From assembly GCA_026874595.1 (NCBI GenBank), contig CM049309.1, positions 67,314,926-67,378,925 on the forward strand: 64,000 bases of DNA, read 5' to 3'. The notes beneath the pieces are model-generated. The model searched no databases, was not told the origin of the DNA, and was given only the letters and a program-made list of their open reading frames with translations. A program made the position numbers and the translations under genes. This DNA comes from Sipunculus nudus. Taxonomy: Eukaryota > Annelida > Sipuncula > Golfingiida > Sipunculidae. Each line of letters starts with the position of its first letter. Position 1 is the stretch's first letter. Below, one piece after another: positions 44,901-54,132 of the stretch.

Positions 44901-47900
44901 ACGGACAGATGGACAGCTTGGGTGATGACAATAGCCCATCAGCCTATGAGCTGAGGGCTAAAAATGGCTGTACATGTACATTTGTCATGAAAATTTATAT
45001 TTTTCATACAATTTTCTATGTTTAGGAGCCGTAAAACAATCAAAAGTAGGTCAACTGTGACGAAACGCGCACTCATTCTGTAACTGGTCATTATCTGTCC
45101 ACACACCAAAAATCAGGCCAATATCTGCAGGCATTGCGAAAAAAAAGTCCATACAACTGTTTGATTTCGGAATGATGGACATGGGTAAAACTATATGCCC
45201 CGGCCACTTTGTAGCAGGGGCATAAAAATCAAGTTTGACTGAAACCTAACCAGGTTAGGAGACCCATAAATACCCTTGTAAACTTGATTAAGATATACAA
45301 AATTTAAACTTTTGATCTGTAGAAAGTAAAGTGTTACAAAATAACAGTGATTTCTTCTTAACAACATTTTGAAACAGTATATCACAATATAAAAGAATTT
45401 ATACTATAGAGGAACTTCAGCATAAACAATTTGAAGAATTTTCATTTTTTACTTGAAATAGACATTTTATAATTATAATAAAATGCTGTATTTTTTAAAC
45501 ATATATTATATGCATGTGTATGTTGTTACACAGACTTTCACATCTAATCATGCTGCCGAGTGTCATATCACTTTCTTAGCACAATTATGCTAATCAAACA
45601 ACAGTATCTCATCTGAGTACTCATAAAAATATAACTATTCAACTAAGTAACAATGGTCAGTGAGGGTGACCATTAATTGTAATTATATTAAATCTGAATT
45701 TAAGCAAATTTCAAACCCATCATTTGAACTTTACTTTAAATATACACACGGGTATCTATATTAGACCAGTTGACCAAGATCTTGCACTTCTGTCACTATT
45801 CAGCCCAGTGTATACAAGTGTAAAACACTGTGTAAGCGTAAGAACACTTTTGAACAGGACACTTTTGAAAATATTCTCCTCATGAAAAATTCCATTATTT
45901 CTGGGACTTAAATGAAACACCAGAGCACAGTTTAATCAACAGTGCAAAGTTCCATCACCGGAGTGATCAGGGCTTGACATTAATATCTAGCTTTACTTGC
46001 CCTACAAAAATCAGTGATTGCAGCCACAAACATAAAAAACGTGTTCCATTTGATTATTTTGCAAAAAATGTTTGTTTTTTTAATAATGTGTGATGTTAGC
46101 ATTTGCACAGATAAACACAGGTAATTTGAAACAGATGTATTACAATATGATTTCATCTCTCCAAGAAAGAAAATGGCTAACTTAATTACAATTAAAGGCC
46201 TTAGGTGTGTTTATGTTGGACCCACTTACCCAGTAGGAGCCCACTTTTGGTTGCCCTACTATCATTTTATGGATCTTTTACTTGAACCAGGATTACCTGT
46301 AAATATCGAGCCCTGGTGATGATACAAACATCAGATATCCCTGTAGCAATACATTAGCATTAGCAAGCAAAAGTTCATGAGAAAAATGGACCACTACAGC
46401 CCTTTCATGAGAAAATGAACCACTACAGCCCTTATTAGGTGTCACATTACCTGGACTTGTGAGAAAAATATTGTCTGTAATGATTCTGGCAGGGGGTATT
46501 TTTCTGAGGCTCCTTCCTCACTTAAACTGACACCAAATGCTGACTCTAGGCACTGTTCGGCAACTACAAGCAGAGTGAGAGAGCAATATTATTAATACAT
46601 CAGGCATGTATAAAGCTTTCAAGCACACACTCATGAAAAAGTTGGGCTAAAGTTGGATTGGAAATATAGAAATAAGAGGGGATCAGAGAAATTTTTCTCA
46701 GAAACAAATTTATATTCTGGCTTTATGTCTGCTCACAAAACGAATTTCAAGTAAGGATTACATAGGGGTAAAGAAGAGGCTGTGAGATTTTTCAAGGTCA
46801 GCCCCAACCAAAGGGAGCACCCTGCAGGATCAATAGGAAGGCCATGCCCAACAAACAAGTTTCACTTAAAAATAAGTGCATTTTCAGCCTTTCTTTGGTG
46901 GTATTACCTAGAAATGGTGATGATTACACAAACAAGGAACCACAGGTGCAGTTGTCATCAGGCCTGGTTAACACTAGAATATAAAATAAGAGGAAGTGTG
47001 TGGTACTGCCCTGTCAGGTAGTCTGAAATTAAAATAAAATTAATACTTAGTTAAGCTAGCATTACAAAAACAAGGGACCCATGGGTCACGGCGCTCAGCT
47101 GATCGTGATTGGACTATAAATGTTTCTCCACTGTGATACTATATCGAGTCGATAAAGCTTATGAATATCATGTACATGTTGGGCTATTATAAAGGAATGT
47201 AATGTAATATGTGAGTAAATGATAAATGAAATTACCTGACTGATGGATTAATAGAGTCAAATAAAGTGGTTTATTTTTTATTTATTTAGGAGGGGTTGAA
47301 AATTGTGATATATTTGAGCAAATATGAATGCAATGACAGCAGTAATAAGCAGTAGTAGATGATAAGGCTTTTTGTTGAAGGATCTAAAGTGTATGGTAGT
47401 CTGCAAGCGTTCAATTTGACAGATATGATGTTATGATTAACTATGCTGATGAAGTGATTTATGAATATGTGACTGTATGACACAATATCTCTTTAGTCTT
47501 GACAAGGTACATTATTGTGATGCCCACTATGTCTACATATTACACAATATTGACATAATTTCTGGCATGTACATAGGTACCTATGGACGAATAGTTATAC
47601 AAAATATTAAAGTATGAATATATCCGATTCATCTTGTTCTTGCTTACTGAGGCTGACTTTGGGATGGGGTTCGGAGAAGGGAAAAGTGAGGGCAGCACGA
47701 AGGTGGATGTAGAAATATTCTATTGTAATGTTTTTCATTTATATAAGAATATGAAAAGCTAAGAGGAAAGGGGCCCTCCTACTTGGTTATAGTAAAGTTC
47801 TAAATATATGATTGCAAACTAATACTCTGACAAGACTGTCATGAAGAAAAACAGTAAAAGTTTTGAGATACTGTGTTGCATACGAAAATTTACAGATGGA

Positions 47901-50900
47901 CAGGCAAGTGGACAGAATGGACTAATACCTTTATTTCACTTTCAAGAGAATAATGCATTTAAGTTTATATATAATCCTATTTTTTTAAGAAGATCCACTT
48001 TTTCCATTAAGAAGTTTTTATCTGTATCATTTTTTTATTTACAGGTTTATAAATTTTTAATTAAAAAACCTGAAAATATAAGTTAAAATATTAGAATTGT
48101 TGCAAAAGTTGCAATCATTATATATACAGAGTAAAAAACATTGGGTCATATTATGCATACACATATATTTTATTATTTTTAAATCATAAATGTTTTAACT
48201 GATTTTTAAAAGAAAATAATGCCACAACATGGCATCTACAAGAATATTCCTTGAATCACTATTAAAAAGTTTTGCAAATTGGAGTTTTCAGGACATGCTT
48301 AATTTTATTCACCAAAATAAAATAAAAGTAAATTTGACAAAATAAAACATCTTTTCAAATAAAGTATACACACTGTTGGTTGAATGAGGGACAAACAATA
48401 TCATTGTGCTAATTACTATCCTAGTTTTAATTAATTACTGGAATTAATAGTCAATTTCACACCTGGTGAAGTTTTTACTCTTCTGAAGTAAGGAATTACT
48501 TGTCTCATGAACATCCAGACTTTCACAGCAATACACCACTTTGTGGACACAATTAAATGTACACTTTAATCATTGTAACCCTGGTGGTTCAATACAAAAT
48601 CTAAAATGTAGCATGTCCAAGAATAAAATAAAATACAGAAAAATTATAACATTCATCTAGTATATGCACCAGCTGGGGGGGGGGGGGGGGGGATGAGTGC
48701 AGGGCGAGGGGAAGCCTGCTAGTAGTGGCCAAGCTGGGCCAAGGTAAGCTGCCTGGGGTGGGTTACATAATGCAAGTGAAGGCTGTACTACTAGGTGGGC
48801 TAGATGTAAACAACACTTGACATGGTGTGTGAAAACATGAATAAAAGCTATTCATTCCAATCAATTTCTTTTGAAAGTTCAGATTTTAAAAGATTAAATC
48901 CTTATGCATATATGCTGGGAAAATTAAATCAACAGTGCCAAAGTTGGACAAAATTTAAGGTATTGTTTTTTATTTATGCTAATAACTTGAAAAATTTGCA
49001 AAAATTCAGATCTAATTTTGGGTAAACAATTGAATTTTGATTAAATAAAGTTATATTCCTGAAAAAAGGTCTCTAGGTTCAGCAATTCTCATGTGAGTAA
49101 ATATATTTCCTGATTTTTAAAAAAATTGCATTATGTTTTGGCCCATAACTTCAAAATAATATTCAATACTGACCTAATTTTTGGTATGTTCATAGAAAAT
49201 GTATAAAAGAATGTGAATACTAAATACGATCAAAAACAGATCAGTGGTTTTGATATTAGGCAGCCTTGAAGTGTAACAATGGTTTTTTTATGGAAAACGG
49301 AGTTTTTTTCCTTAATATCTCGAAGGAACAAAGTCCTAATGACCCAATTTTCGGTATGGTAGGAGATTTTGGGGACATCTAAAATTATGTCAACAGCCTG
49401 GGGAGCATAGAGATGTGCACTGAATGACCTACAGTCATCAAAGTGGACTGCTTGACAATGTAAGGGAATACAACAAGAGCCTCCAAAAAAATTCAATAAC
49501 TAGCCTAATTTTGCAGCTTTTATTTTCAAATTTCAGATTTTAACAGATTAAATCCTTATGTATACATGGTGTGAAAATTAAATCCACAGTACTTACAGGA
49601 AAAAAATGTGCCATGGCCAAAGTTTGGCAAAATTTAAGGTACCAATTTTATATTTTTGCCAATATTTAAAAAAATTTAACAGATTTTGATCTAATTTTTG
49701 GTATACAATTAAATTTTGATTAATTAAAGTTGTATTACTGGAAAAAAGTCCCTACCTTTAACACTTTGGGTCTTAAGTGACAAAATATCTTCCTGATTTT
49801 TTTACAAAGTGCATTATGTTTGGGCCAATAACTTTTTTAAATTATATAATACTGACTTAATATCTGGCATGTACATATGAACTATATAGAGGAATATTTA
49901 TGGTAAATATGAAGAAAACTAGATGAGTGGTTTTGATATTAGGCAGTCCTGAAGTGTGAAAATAGATTTCTAATAAAAAATTGAGGTTTTTCCTTAATAT
50001 CTTAAAGGAACGAAGTCCTATTGACCCAATTTGCCATGGGGTCAACATGCCCAATTTGGCATGGTAGGAGATTATGGGGACATCTAACTGTATGCCGAAA
50101 TTCAGATTCGTAGGTCCAACGGTGACGAAACGTGCCAGTCTTACGGACGGACATCCAGACGGACAAACGGACGGACGGACAGACAGACGGACGGACGACG
50201 GACAATGGACCATGACTATAGTTCAGATGACTTATAGTCAGCTGAGCTAATGAGGCAGCTTTTGGCCAGCATTAAAAAATGGAGGTGGTTACCTCAAATA
50301 AAAACAAAATTTTTTATAAAAAAAAAAGACGGTAGTCCATTCCACCACCCCTGTCCACCTTATTTTTCAAGATTATATTTTTTGCAAGTCAAAGAACACC
50401 AAACTTTTTCCCCTAAAACAGAAAGAAGAAATAATAGCTCATCTGATGTCATTTTCCTATAAACAATTGAAAGCCATTTTATGAGAGATCAGTCTATTCT
50501 GTAGCGACATCTTACCAGCAATATATAAAATGGGCATAGCAGGGAACAGTGATGATGTCATAATATATATGTGACACACAAAAGAGGTACCCATATTCAG
50601 GGGACTAATAATCAAAAGCTGCTGACCCCTGTTAACAGTGAGACTTGTATTCTCCTCAGGTACGGGCTTCACTGATAGGTCACATTTCTTCATATCCATA
50701 TCCATTGAGGATAAACAATGGTCACTTTTTAGATACGCAATGAACAATTGACATATATATGAGACATGTCAACCAGACTGTATAGCAACAATATTTATAT
50801 CATATGCAGATCTGTAGGGTACCAAAATTTATGCATTTTCCTCTTTCTTCGATTGGTGCAAATTTTGTTTGGAAGTGGAACAGACTATGAATACTCGTTT

Positions 50901-51120
50901 GAGTTTTCTATGCGAAAATAAATAATTTACAGGCATCAAAATTCTCTAATATTCCAACAAAACGCAATAAGACACCACTGTAACAACAAGTGCAAACAAA
51001 AATAAAAGAAGATAATTTACCTTCCAAGCTTTCCTGAGCATCCTCTGAGACTCCTGAGTTCTCCCTCTGCTCCTGGAGAAATTTGAGAATGGCAAACACC
51101 AGATGCCTGACGTCGGACAT
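26927..51120 (-). CDS. SGTA: Small glutamine-rich TPR co-chaperone (SGTA/SGTB orthologue), complete, 11 coding exons
   Basis: In transcript order the exons are 51120-51021, 46563-46451, 37703-37619, 37198-37099, 36634-36530, 35723-35585, 34738-34640, 34275-34238, 33743-33672, 28066-27990 and 26964-26927; they sum to 966 nt, 321 residues plus stop, in one frame. Residues 1-71 are the dimerisation domain ([20 protein letters not shown]) that in the family binds the UBL4A/GET5 and BAG6 ubiquitin-like domains. Residues about 95-210 form three TPR units that bind Hsp70/Hsp90 C-termini ([54 protein letters not shown]). The rest is Gly/Met/Asn/Gln-rich with NNP repeats and [20 protein letters not shown], a region that binds hydrophobic substrates. 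The cytosolic protein passes tail-anchored and mislocalised proteins on for insertion or degradation. Animals outside vertebrates usually have one gene, and linkage here matches human SGTB. Oddities are a GA-AG intron after 34640 and exon duplications at 33672-33743. Confidence 0.96.
26965..27989. other. SGT last intron
   Basis: No element with clear ends. A splice-like segment at about 27240-27342 (minus) is open but out of phase with the flanking exons (see rejected items). Confidence 0.5.
27990..28066 (-). CDS. SGTA: SGT coding exon 10 (Gln-rich)
   Basis: [20 protein letters not shown], then QQARQ. This Gln-rich helix is the most conserved part of the SGT C-terminus. The acceptor is atcaccag and the donor gtaaga. 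Confidence 0.95.
29690..29895 (+). repeat. Diverged direct repeat within the 4.7-kb element
   Basis: ATTATTGTAGGTGGCACCAC near 29708 and CATTGTAGATGACGACACC near 29837 start two similar blocks (CTTGTATACGACAAAGC versus CTTGTGAACGAGAAAGC), spaced about 130 bp. Blocks resemble the GGTGGCGCCACC-bearing repeat at 9790-10310. Confidence 0.5.
30060..30144 (+). repeat. 22-bp tandem repeat, four units with TGATCA palindromes
   Basis: Units start at 30060, 30082, 30104 and 30126, consensus CATGAGGTGATCACATGCTACC. Each carries GTGATCAC or TGATCA. Confidence 0.9.
30900..31620 (+). repeat. 177-bp tandem repeat, about four units
   Basis: CAGCTTCCCATAACTCAGCC recurs at about 30914, 31091, 31268 and 31446 (steps 177, 177, 178), with highly similar bodies (CATTTGAACAAACTTGAATT and TTTGTAGCCACTTAGCT). 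Looser relatives extend from 30290 to about 32060, where the stretch ends in ACGACGGACGCCAGACGCC. Confidence 0.88.
33050..33720 (-). repeat. 46-bp tandem repeat derived from SGT exon 9 and its donor side
   Basis: On the + strand CCCCTCC[A/C]TGGTA...TGCTTGTAATAAGTTCTGTATTCCCTTT repeats with starts at 33443, 33493, 33539 and 33585, a truncated unit near 33629, then 33653 and 33699. The last two overlap exon 9. Weaker copies seem to trail back to about 33050. In the intronic copies the position of the donor reads ATAAAT, so only the exon copy retains GTAAGT. Confidence 0.85.
33672..33743 (-). CDS. SGTA: SGT coding exon 9
   Basis: [20 protein letters not shown], then NLLQA. The acceptor is atttcag and the donor gtaagt at 33671-33666. 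The LLQA|GQQ junction with exon 10 matches the family's LIQAGQQ. Much of the exon is itself one and a half units of a 46-bp tandem repeat that continues into the next intron. Confidence 0.9.
34238..34275 (-). CDS. SGTA: SGT coding exon 8 (38 nt)
   Basis: [12 protein letters not shown] plus two bases of Met. The acceptor is tattttag and the donor gtaagt. It matches the MSNPQ/NNPQ repeat of the SGT C-terminal domain. Confidence 0.9.
34640..34738 (-). CDS. SGTA: SGT coding exon 7 (Gly/Met-rich, non-canonical donor)
   Basis: [20 protein letters not shown], then [13 protein letters not shown]. The acceptor is ggtttcag. Continuing the family sequence [17 protein letters not shown] requires the exon to end after ATG at 34640, but the intron then begins GAAAGT instead of GT. 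The nearest GT (after GGAAA) would put exons 8 and 9 out of frame and hit a stop. Confidence 0.88.
34739..35584. other. SGT intron 6
   Basis: No repeat family with clear ends and no exon recognised. Confidence 0.5.
35585..35723 (-). CDS. SGTA: SGT coding exon 6 (TPR3)
   Basis: [34 protein letters not shown] and [15 protein letters not shown]3 and its capping helix. The acceptor is tttgtttcag and the donor gtgagt. Confidence 0.96.
35724..36529. other. SGT intron 5
   Basis: Contains loosely repeated blocks (GAAAATCCATAAGATTT..., GAAAATCCATCATATTT...) near 36050-36300, spaced about 130-150 bp. No gene seen. Confidence 0.45.
36530..36634 (-). CDS. SGTA: SGT coding exon 5 (TPR2)
   Basis: [20 protein letters not shown], then [14 protein letters not shown]. 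The acceptor is tttgtacag and the donor gtaaga. The K-x-x-x-R clamp (K-AYGR) is intact. Confidence 0.96.
37099..37198 (-). CDS. SGTA: SGT coding exon 4 (TPR1)
   Basis: [20 protein letters not shown], then [13 protein letters not shown]. The N at the start and the CN-R at the end are carboxylate-clamp positions in the family. The acceptor is ttttacag and the donor gtactg. Confidence 0.96.
37619..37703 (-). CDS. SGTA: SGT coding exon 3 (charged linker)
   Basis: [20 protein letters not shown] followed by EAEKEKQK: the variable linker and the charged helix that leads into TPR1. The acceptor is acattatag and the donor gtaggc. Confidence 0.9.
37870..38650 (+). repeat. About 140-bp repeat rich in TGACCTTGACCTTTGACC motifs
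   Basis: The motif appears near 37877, 38022, 38166, 38304 and 38634. Read in reverse it gives GGTCAAAGGTCAAGGTCA, so each copy holds AGGTCA half-sites. The copy at 38313-38325 is a perfect DR1 (AGGTCAAAGGTCA in reverse). Confidence 0.75.
38437..38624. mobile_element. 188-bp MITE, TACAGTGAAAC ends
   Basis: TACAGTGAAACCTCATTGTG at the left and GACGTTTCACTGTA at the right are terminal inverted repeats bounded by TA. Internal TTCGACAT/ACTTAAGCGAGTTCGAC stretches are also inverted. This is a typical Tc1/mariner-type MITE. Confidence 0.8.
38661..40286 (+). mobile_element. Helentron-like element (nested copy)
   Basis: 5' end AACAAGGGACCACTGGGTCA-CATCGCTCAGCTG. 3' end is a (GGAC)n/(CAGA)n microsatellite (40200-40233), GGACAATGGACCACGACTAT and a 31-base hairpin at 40255-40285. 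The body is alignable by eye with 47070-50250 and, inverted, with 41431-44085. It holds a 27-base G run at 39376-39402. Confidence 0.7.
41431..44085 (-). mobile_element. Helentron-like element (reversed), inserted in repeat C
   Basis: Left edge: hairpin at 41432-41462 (TAGCTCAGCTGACTATAAGT, then CATCTGAGCTA), GTCGTGGTCCATTGTCCGTC and a (CCGT)n run to 41558. The right edge read in reverse is ACAAGGGACCTATGGGTCAC-GACGCTCAGCTG. The matching empty site at 54600-54640 shows insertion into a T run without duplication. The 5' GCTCAGCTG and the 3' CAGCTGAGC are inverted repeats of each other. Confidence 0.75.
41484..41558 (+). repeat. (CCGT)n microsatellite
   Basis: About 18 units of CCGT next to the element hairpin. 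Its frames read RPSVRPSV and are not protein-coding. Confidence 0.95.
45230..46450. other. SGT intron 2, left-over part
   Basis: AT-rich, with the small hAT-like MITE at 45968-46315. No exon recognised. Confidence 0.5.
45968..46315. mobile_element. 348-bp hAT-like MITE
   Basis: CAGGGCTTGACATTAATATC at the left and ATATCGAGCCCTG at the right are imperfect terminal inverted repeats. AGTGAT before and GTGATGAT after suggest a partly decayed 8-bp duplication. Confidence 0.6.
46451..46563 (-). CDS. SGTA: SGT coding exon 2
   Basis: [20 protein letters not shown] and on to [15 protein letters not shown], completing the dimerisation domain. The acceptor is ctgcttgtag and the donor gtaatg. It joins exon 1 as SLE|VAEQCLE, the expected family junction. 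Confidence 0.93.
47070..50250 (+). mobile_element. Helentron-like element (forward), SGT intron 1
   Basis: 5' end ACAAGGGACCCATGGGTCAC-GGCGCTCAGCTG. 3' end has (GGAC)/(CAGA) repeats to 50202, GGACAATGGACCATGACTAT and the hairpin at 50219-50249, followed by T (CTAA|T). The segment 48640-49400 is a diverged tandem copy of 49400-50100, so the body is a dimer. An 18-base G run is at 48675-48692. No protein frame found. Confidence 0.7.
51021..51120 (-). CDS. SGTA: SGT coding exon 1 (start codon)
   Basis: [20 protein letters not shown], then [13 protein letters not shown]. The donor is gtaaat. The ATG is the first in the exon and matches the family's start. It is preceded by one base and a good acceptor (tttttataacag), so a non-coding 5' exon must lie upstream on the minus strand. 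Confidence 0.95.
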
Positions 51121-51729
51121 CCTGTTATAAAAACAAAATAATCCTCATAGCTCTGGCAAAGCTGGACTTTATACACATTTTTTTCATACTTAAATAGTAT
51201 GAGAACTACTTGCACCCAAGACTCTACCCTTTGACAGTACAATATTTTCCCATCAGATGGCAGCACCAGCTGGACCAGCTTTGAATTTCATAAACTCATC
51301 CCTGTCTAAAATTATCTCAACACACACCTCATTTTTAGGGGCATGTATGACAGTATCAATCCTAGGGTTTTTGCACCTCAAGCCAAAAGAAATTCCAGTA
51401 CCTTTCTAGGACTTTTAGGACCTTATTGAGTTATAACAATTTTCAATGGCCTAAGAGTAAGTTACACATAAAATTTTGTTCCAGACTAAATGATAATTTA
51501 ATGATTAATACCATTCAGTTTACATTCTGACAGTGTGGATATGTGCAAACACATATTGCAGTTCAATGTTCACAGTTATTCTCCCTTTATATTAAAATAG
51601 ACAGTACAGGCAAAATTTCAAGGACCTGAAAAGCAATAACCAAAATTTCAAGGTTTCAAATGCATGAATATTCTTAGAACAGATTTTACAACTCTTCTTG
51701 GTGAAGATATTGTTTTAGTCTTGGTCAGC

Positions 51730-51865
51730 TACTTTGTTTGTTATTTAACTTGCTTGGTTTGTCTGAAAGCAGCTTTACTCAGAAAGTAATAGAGAACATT
51801 TTGATGATATTTTGTGAAGGAACAATCCACTACAGTTTGGAGGTAATTTAGATCACCATGCTCTT
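51730..51865 (+). repeat. Dispersed repeat D, copy 3
   Basis: TTTGTTTGTTATTTAACTTG, AAAGTAATAGAGAACATTTT and GGAGGTAATTTAGATCACCATG follow the order of 1430-1590. Confidence 0.5.
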
Positions 51866-52284
51866 TTCAATATATACGGTACTTTACCATTACAAGAAAA
51901 GAAAGGCCCGGGTCATAAACTGGTATTAGCGGCTGTATTTGTTCTGGTAGACATAGCTCTCCTTTGATGCAATTATATTGGTTAATCTTAACACACCTAT
52001 CCCAGGCCCAGTTATATACTTAAATATATACTTTATTACATACACACCAACATCTGATCAGGTTACTGTGGAATTACAGCATGCATTTTCAAGGCATGGC
52101 AAAATTGGGTGAATGATTGTTTCATTTGCCTGGAGGTTACCCAAACTGGATGTAGGGGGAATGATTAATCTTTTGCCAAAATTTCCTGGACAAAAGCTAA
52201 GGAAATGATTCAGATTTATTGACATTTCTTGCAGAAAAAATATTCCTTCAACTCATGTTCAATTTAACCAAAGTGTACCCTTTG

Positions 52285-52600
52285 CATGCAGAATGACGGG
52301 GCTTATCCGGTAACCTATTCACAAATGTCTGCTGGCAGTTCCATGATTTGCTTCAACCCCACGGTATTATATGACCAGTATGGACACCGCCGTACAGCGG
52401 ATGCGTTTGTGTGTTGGAATAGCCAAAAGAACCTGGGTTGTTCTCATATGCTGCACTGTTCACTGACGAACTTTGTGACAATGGCAAATTCCTTCGCTTT
52501 AATTTCCCGCGAAAATCAGCAGTTGCTTGAGTTTATATGCATTCCCATATGATTTCTTCAGATATATTTTGACCTCACCGTTCACTCACAGGGCAAATTG
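52285..52600 (-). promoter_or_regulatory. Candidate SGT promoter / CpG-enriched segment with E2F-type palindrome
   Basis: CpG density is visibly above the surrounding AT-rich DNA. TTTCCCGCGAAA at 52503-52514 is a palindromic match to the E2F consensus TTTSSCGC. The position, about 1.4 kb upstream of the SGT start exon, suits its 5' end. An 88-codon + strand open frame overlaps it but resembles no known family. No transcript evidence. Confidence 0.35.
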
Positions 52601-54132
52601 TTTTCAAATGCACTCCAAAGAAGTGACATCGAACAAGTGATCTTTCAATGTTTTTGGTGCAATAATCTCTTCGGTCTTTGAGTGATTATAATTTATATAA
52701 AAAACTTTCAGACACAATAACGGATTAGAATTATTTAAAATCTTGAAAATTAGCAAAAATATCAAATATCATATTCGGATTATCAGTTTTTTTTGAGAAT
52801 CTGGACACTGACAAGCTGCTTTGACCACACCGACGGCCAACCACTGGCCAACATAATTATTTTCAAGTGTCTTGGTTTTATAACATATAATTTCAAATAA
52901 CAAAACAGTACATCAATTTAAATAAATATCATTGAACATTTGATTTTTTAAACACTAAACGTGTTGTTAACATCAAGTATTTTAATTGAGACAGCAAAAG
53001 TGCGCGGGAACAGGAATCAAAAGGCAAAAACATTTAAATTTGTTGGTCTTCAAATTAACTTTTTTTATAATTAAATAGAAAAAAAGTACAGATAATAGTC
53101 TTAATTTCAACATTTGTTACATTTTCACAAATTTGTAAGGCACATGGAAGGCAGCTTTCATCTGTCCAATTTGCTTGTACAAGTTGGTGCACATGTTTTA
53201 CAGTGCTCTTATTAATTTTGAATAGCACCAGCTGCTACTTTATCAGCATAACAGTTACACACATGGGGTGGGTACTGATACATGTTTTATGTTTGAAAAA
53301 CCCACAAAATGCTTACTTTAGGTAAATGAAGGAATATGTCTACCTTGTTGATGGTTTATTGAATAAACCGTATAAAACGATTTTTAATTTAATCTTTACT
53401 CCAATTTTAAGTTACTAACAGTCACTGGTTCAATCACATATTGCTTGTTGCAGCTCAGTAAGTTGAATGTTCCAAGTCGATGTGATCTGAAACATGGAAT
53501 TGGTTACCCAAACAAAATGGGTTACCCAATTTCTAAATTGTGTAACCAAAAAATGGGTTACCTTAATTTGAAATTTGGCCATGCCTGATTTTCTTTTTCT
53601 AGTTTAAAGTTATCTTTTCAAGGAAATCCGACAATTAATGATGTACAATAGGATGTGATGTTTTATTACATTCTTATAAAAGAAGAATCAGCTGTCTTAG
53701 TCTCTTAATATGATAACAAGATTTTGAAACATTTCAGTCATATGGACCTTGAAGATCTGATTATGGCATGCTTGGTTTGAAATTGATGAACATGTGCTGT
53801 TATGAATTTTTGTCCTCTGAATCTGATAAGTGATATATCATGCATAGTGTCATACATGCAGGTCTATGTCATCTAATATTCAGCAACCTAACCTGGACAA
53901 TTTTCTATAGAATTCGTGCAAGTGCATATTGTATAATTATATATAATTTAGTGTTATTGCAGTACACAATTTTATCGTGAAGCCCTCTTTTGGACACAAC
54001 ATGAACATAACTGATCATGAAAAAAATGTTGGTAAAATTAGTTGCCGCAGTGTGATATGGGAGGGTATAATTTGCTGTTCAGTAACATATTAAAAATGGT
54101 CACTGGAATGGATAGGTTGCGTTTCATGTTTA

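Larger units (their letters stand above)
40943..45229 (+). mobile_element. Repeat C, copy 1, interrupted by a Helentron-like insertion
   Basis: Starts near GACACGAATGCCCCCGCCTG-GGGC and ends ATGCCCCGGCCACTTTGTAG-CAGGGGCATAAAA, as does 54133-56056. Between 41431 and 44085 it is interrupted by a reversed Helentron-like element. The two halves join across the insert as in uninterrupted copy 2. An ACGGAC microsatellite lies at 44848-44890. The nature of repeat C itself is unknown. Confidence 0.7.
51121..54132. other. Upstream of SGT coding start; 5' UTR and promoter expected
   Basis: The minus-strand acceptor before the SGT start requires a 5' exon in this direction. The best candidate promoter is the CpG-richer 52285-52600 stretch. 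A copy of repeat D lies near 51730-51865. Otherwise AT-rich, no other gene recognised. Confidence 0.5.

Noticed and set aside
52286-52552. 88-codon + strand open frame
   Set aside because: No recognised family, no supporting splice structure. The CpG-rich composition is better explained as a possible promoter.
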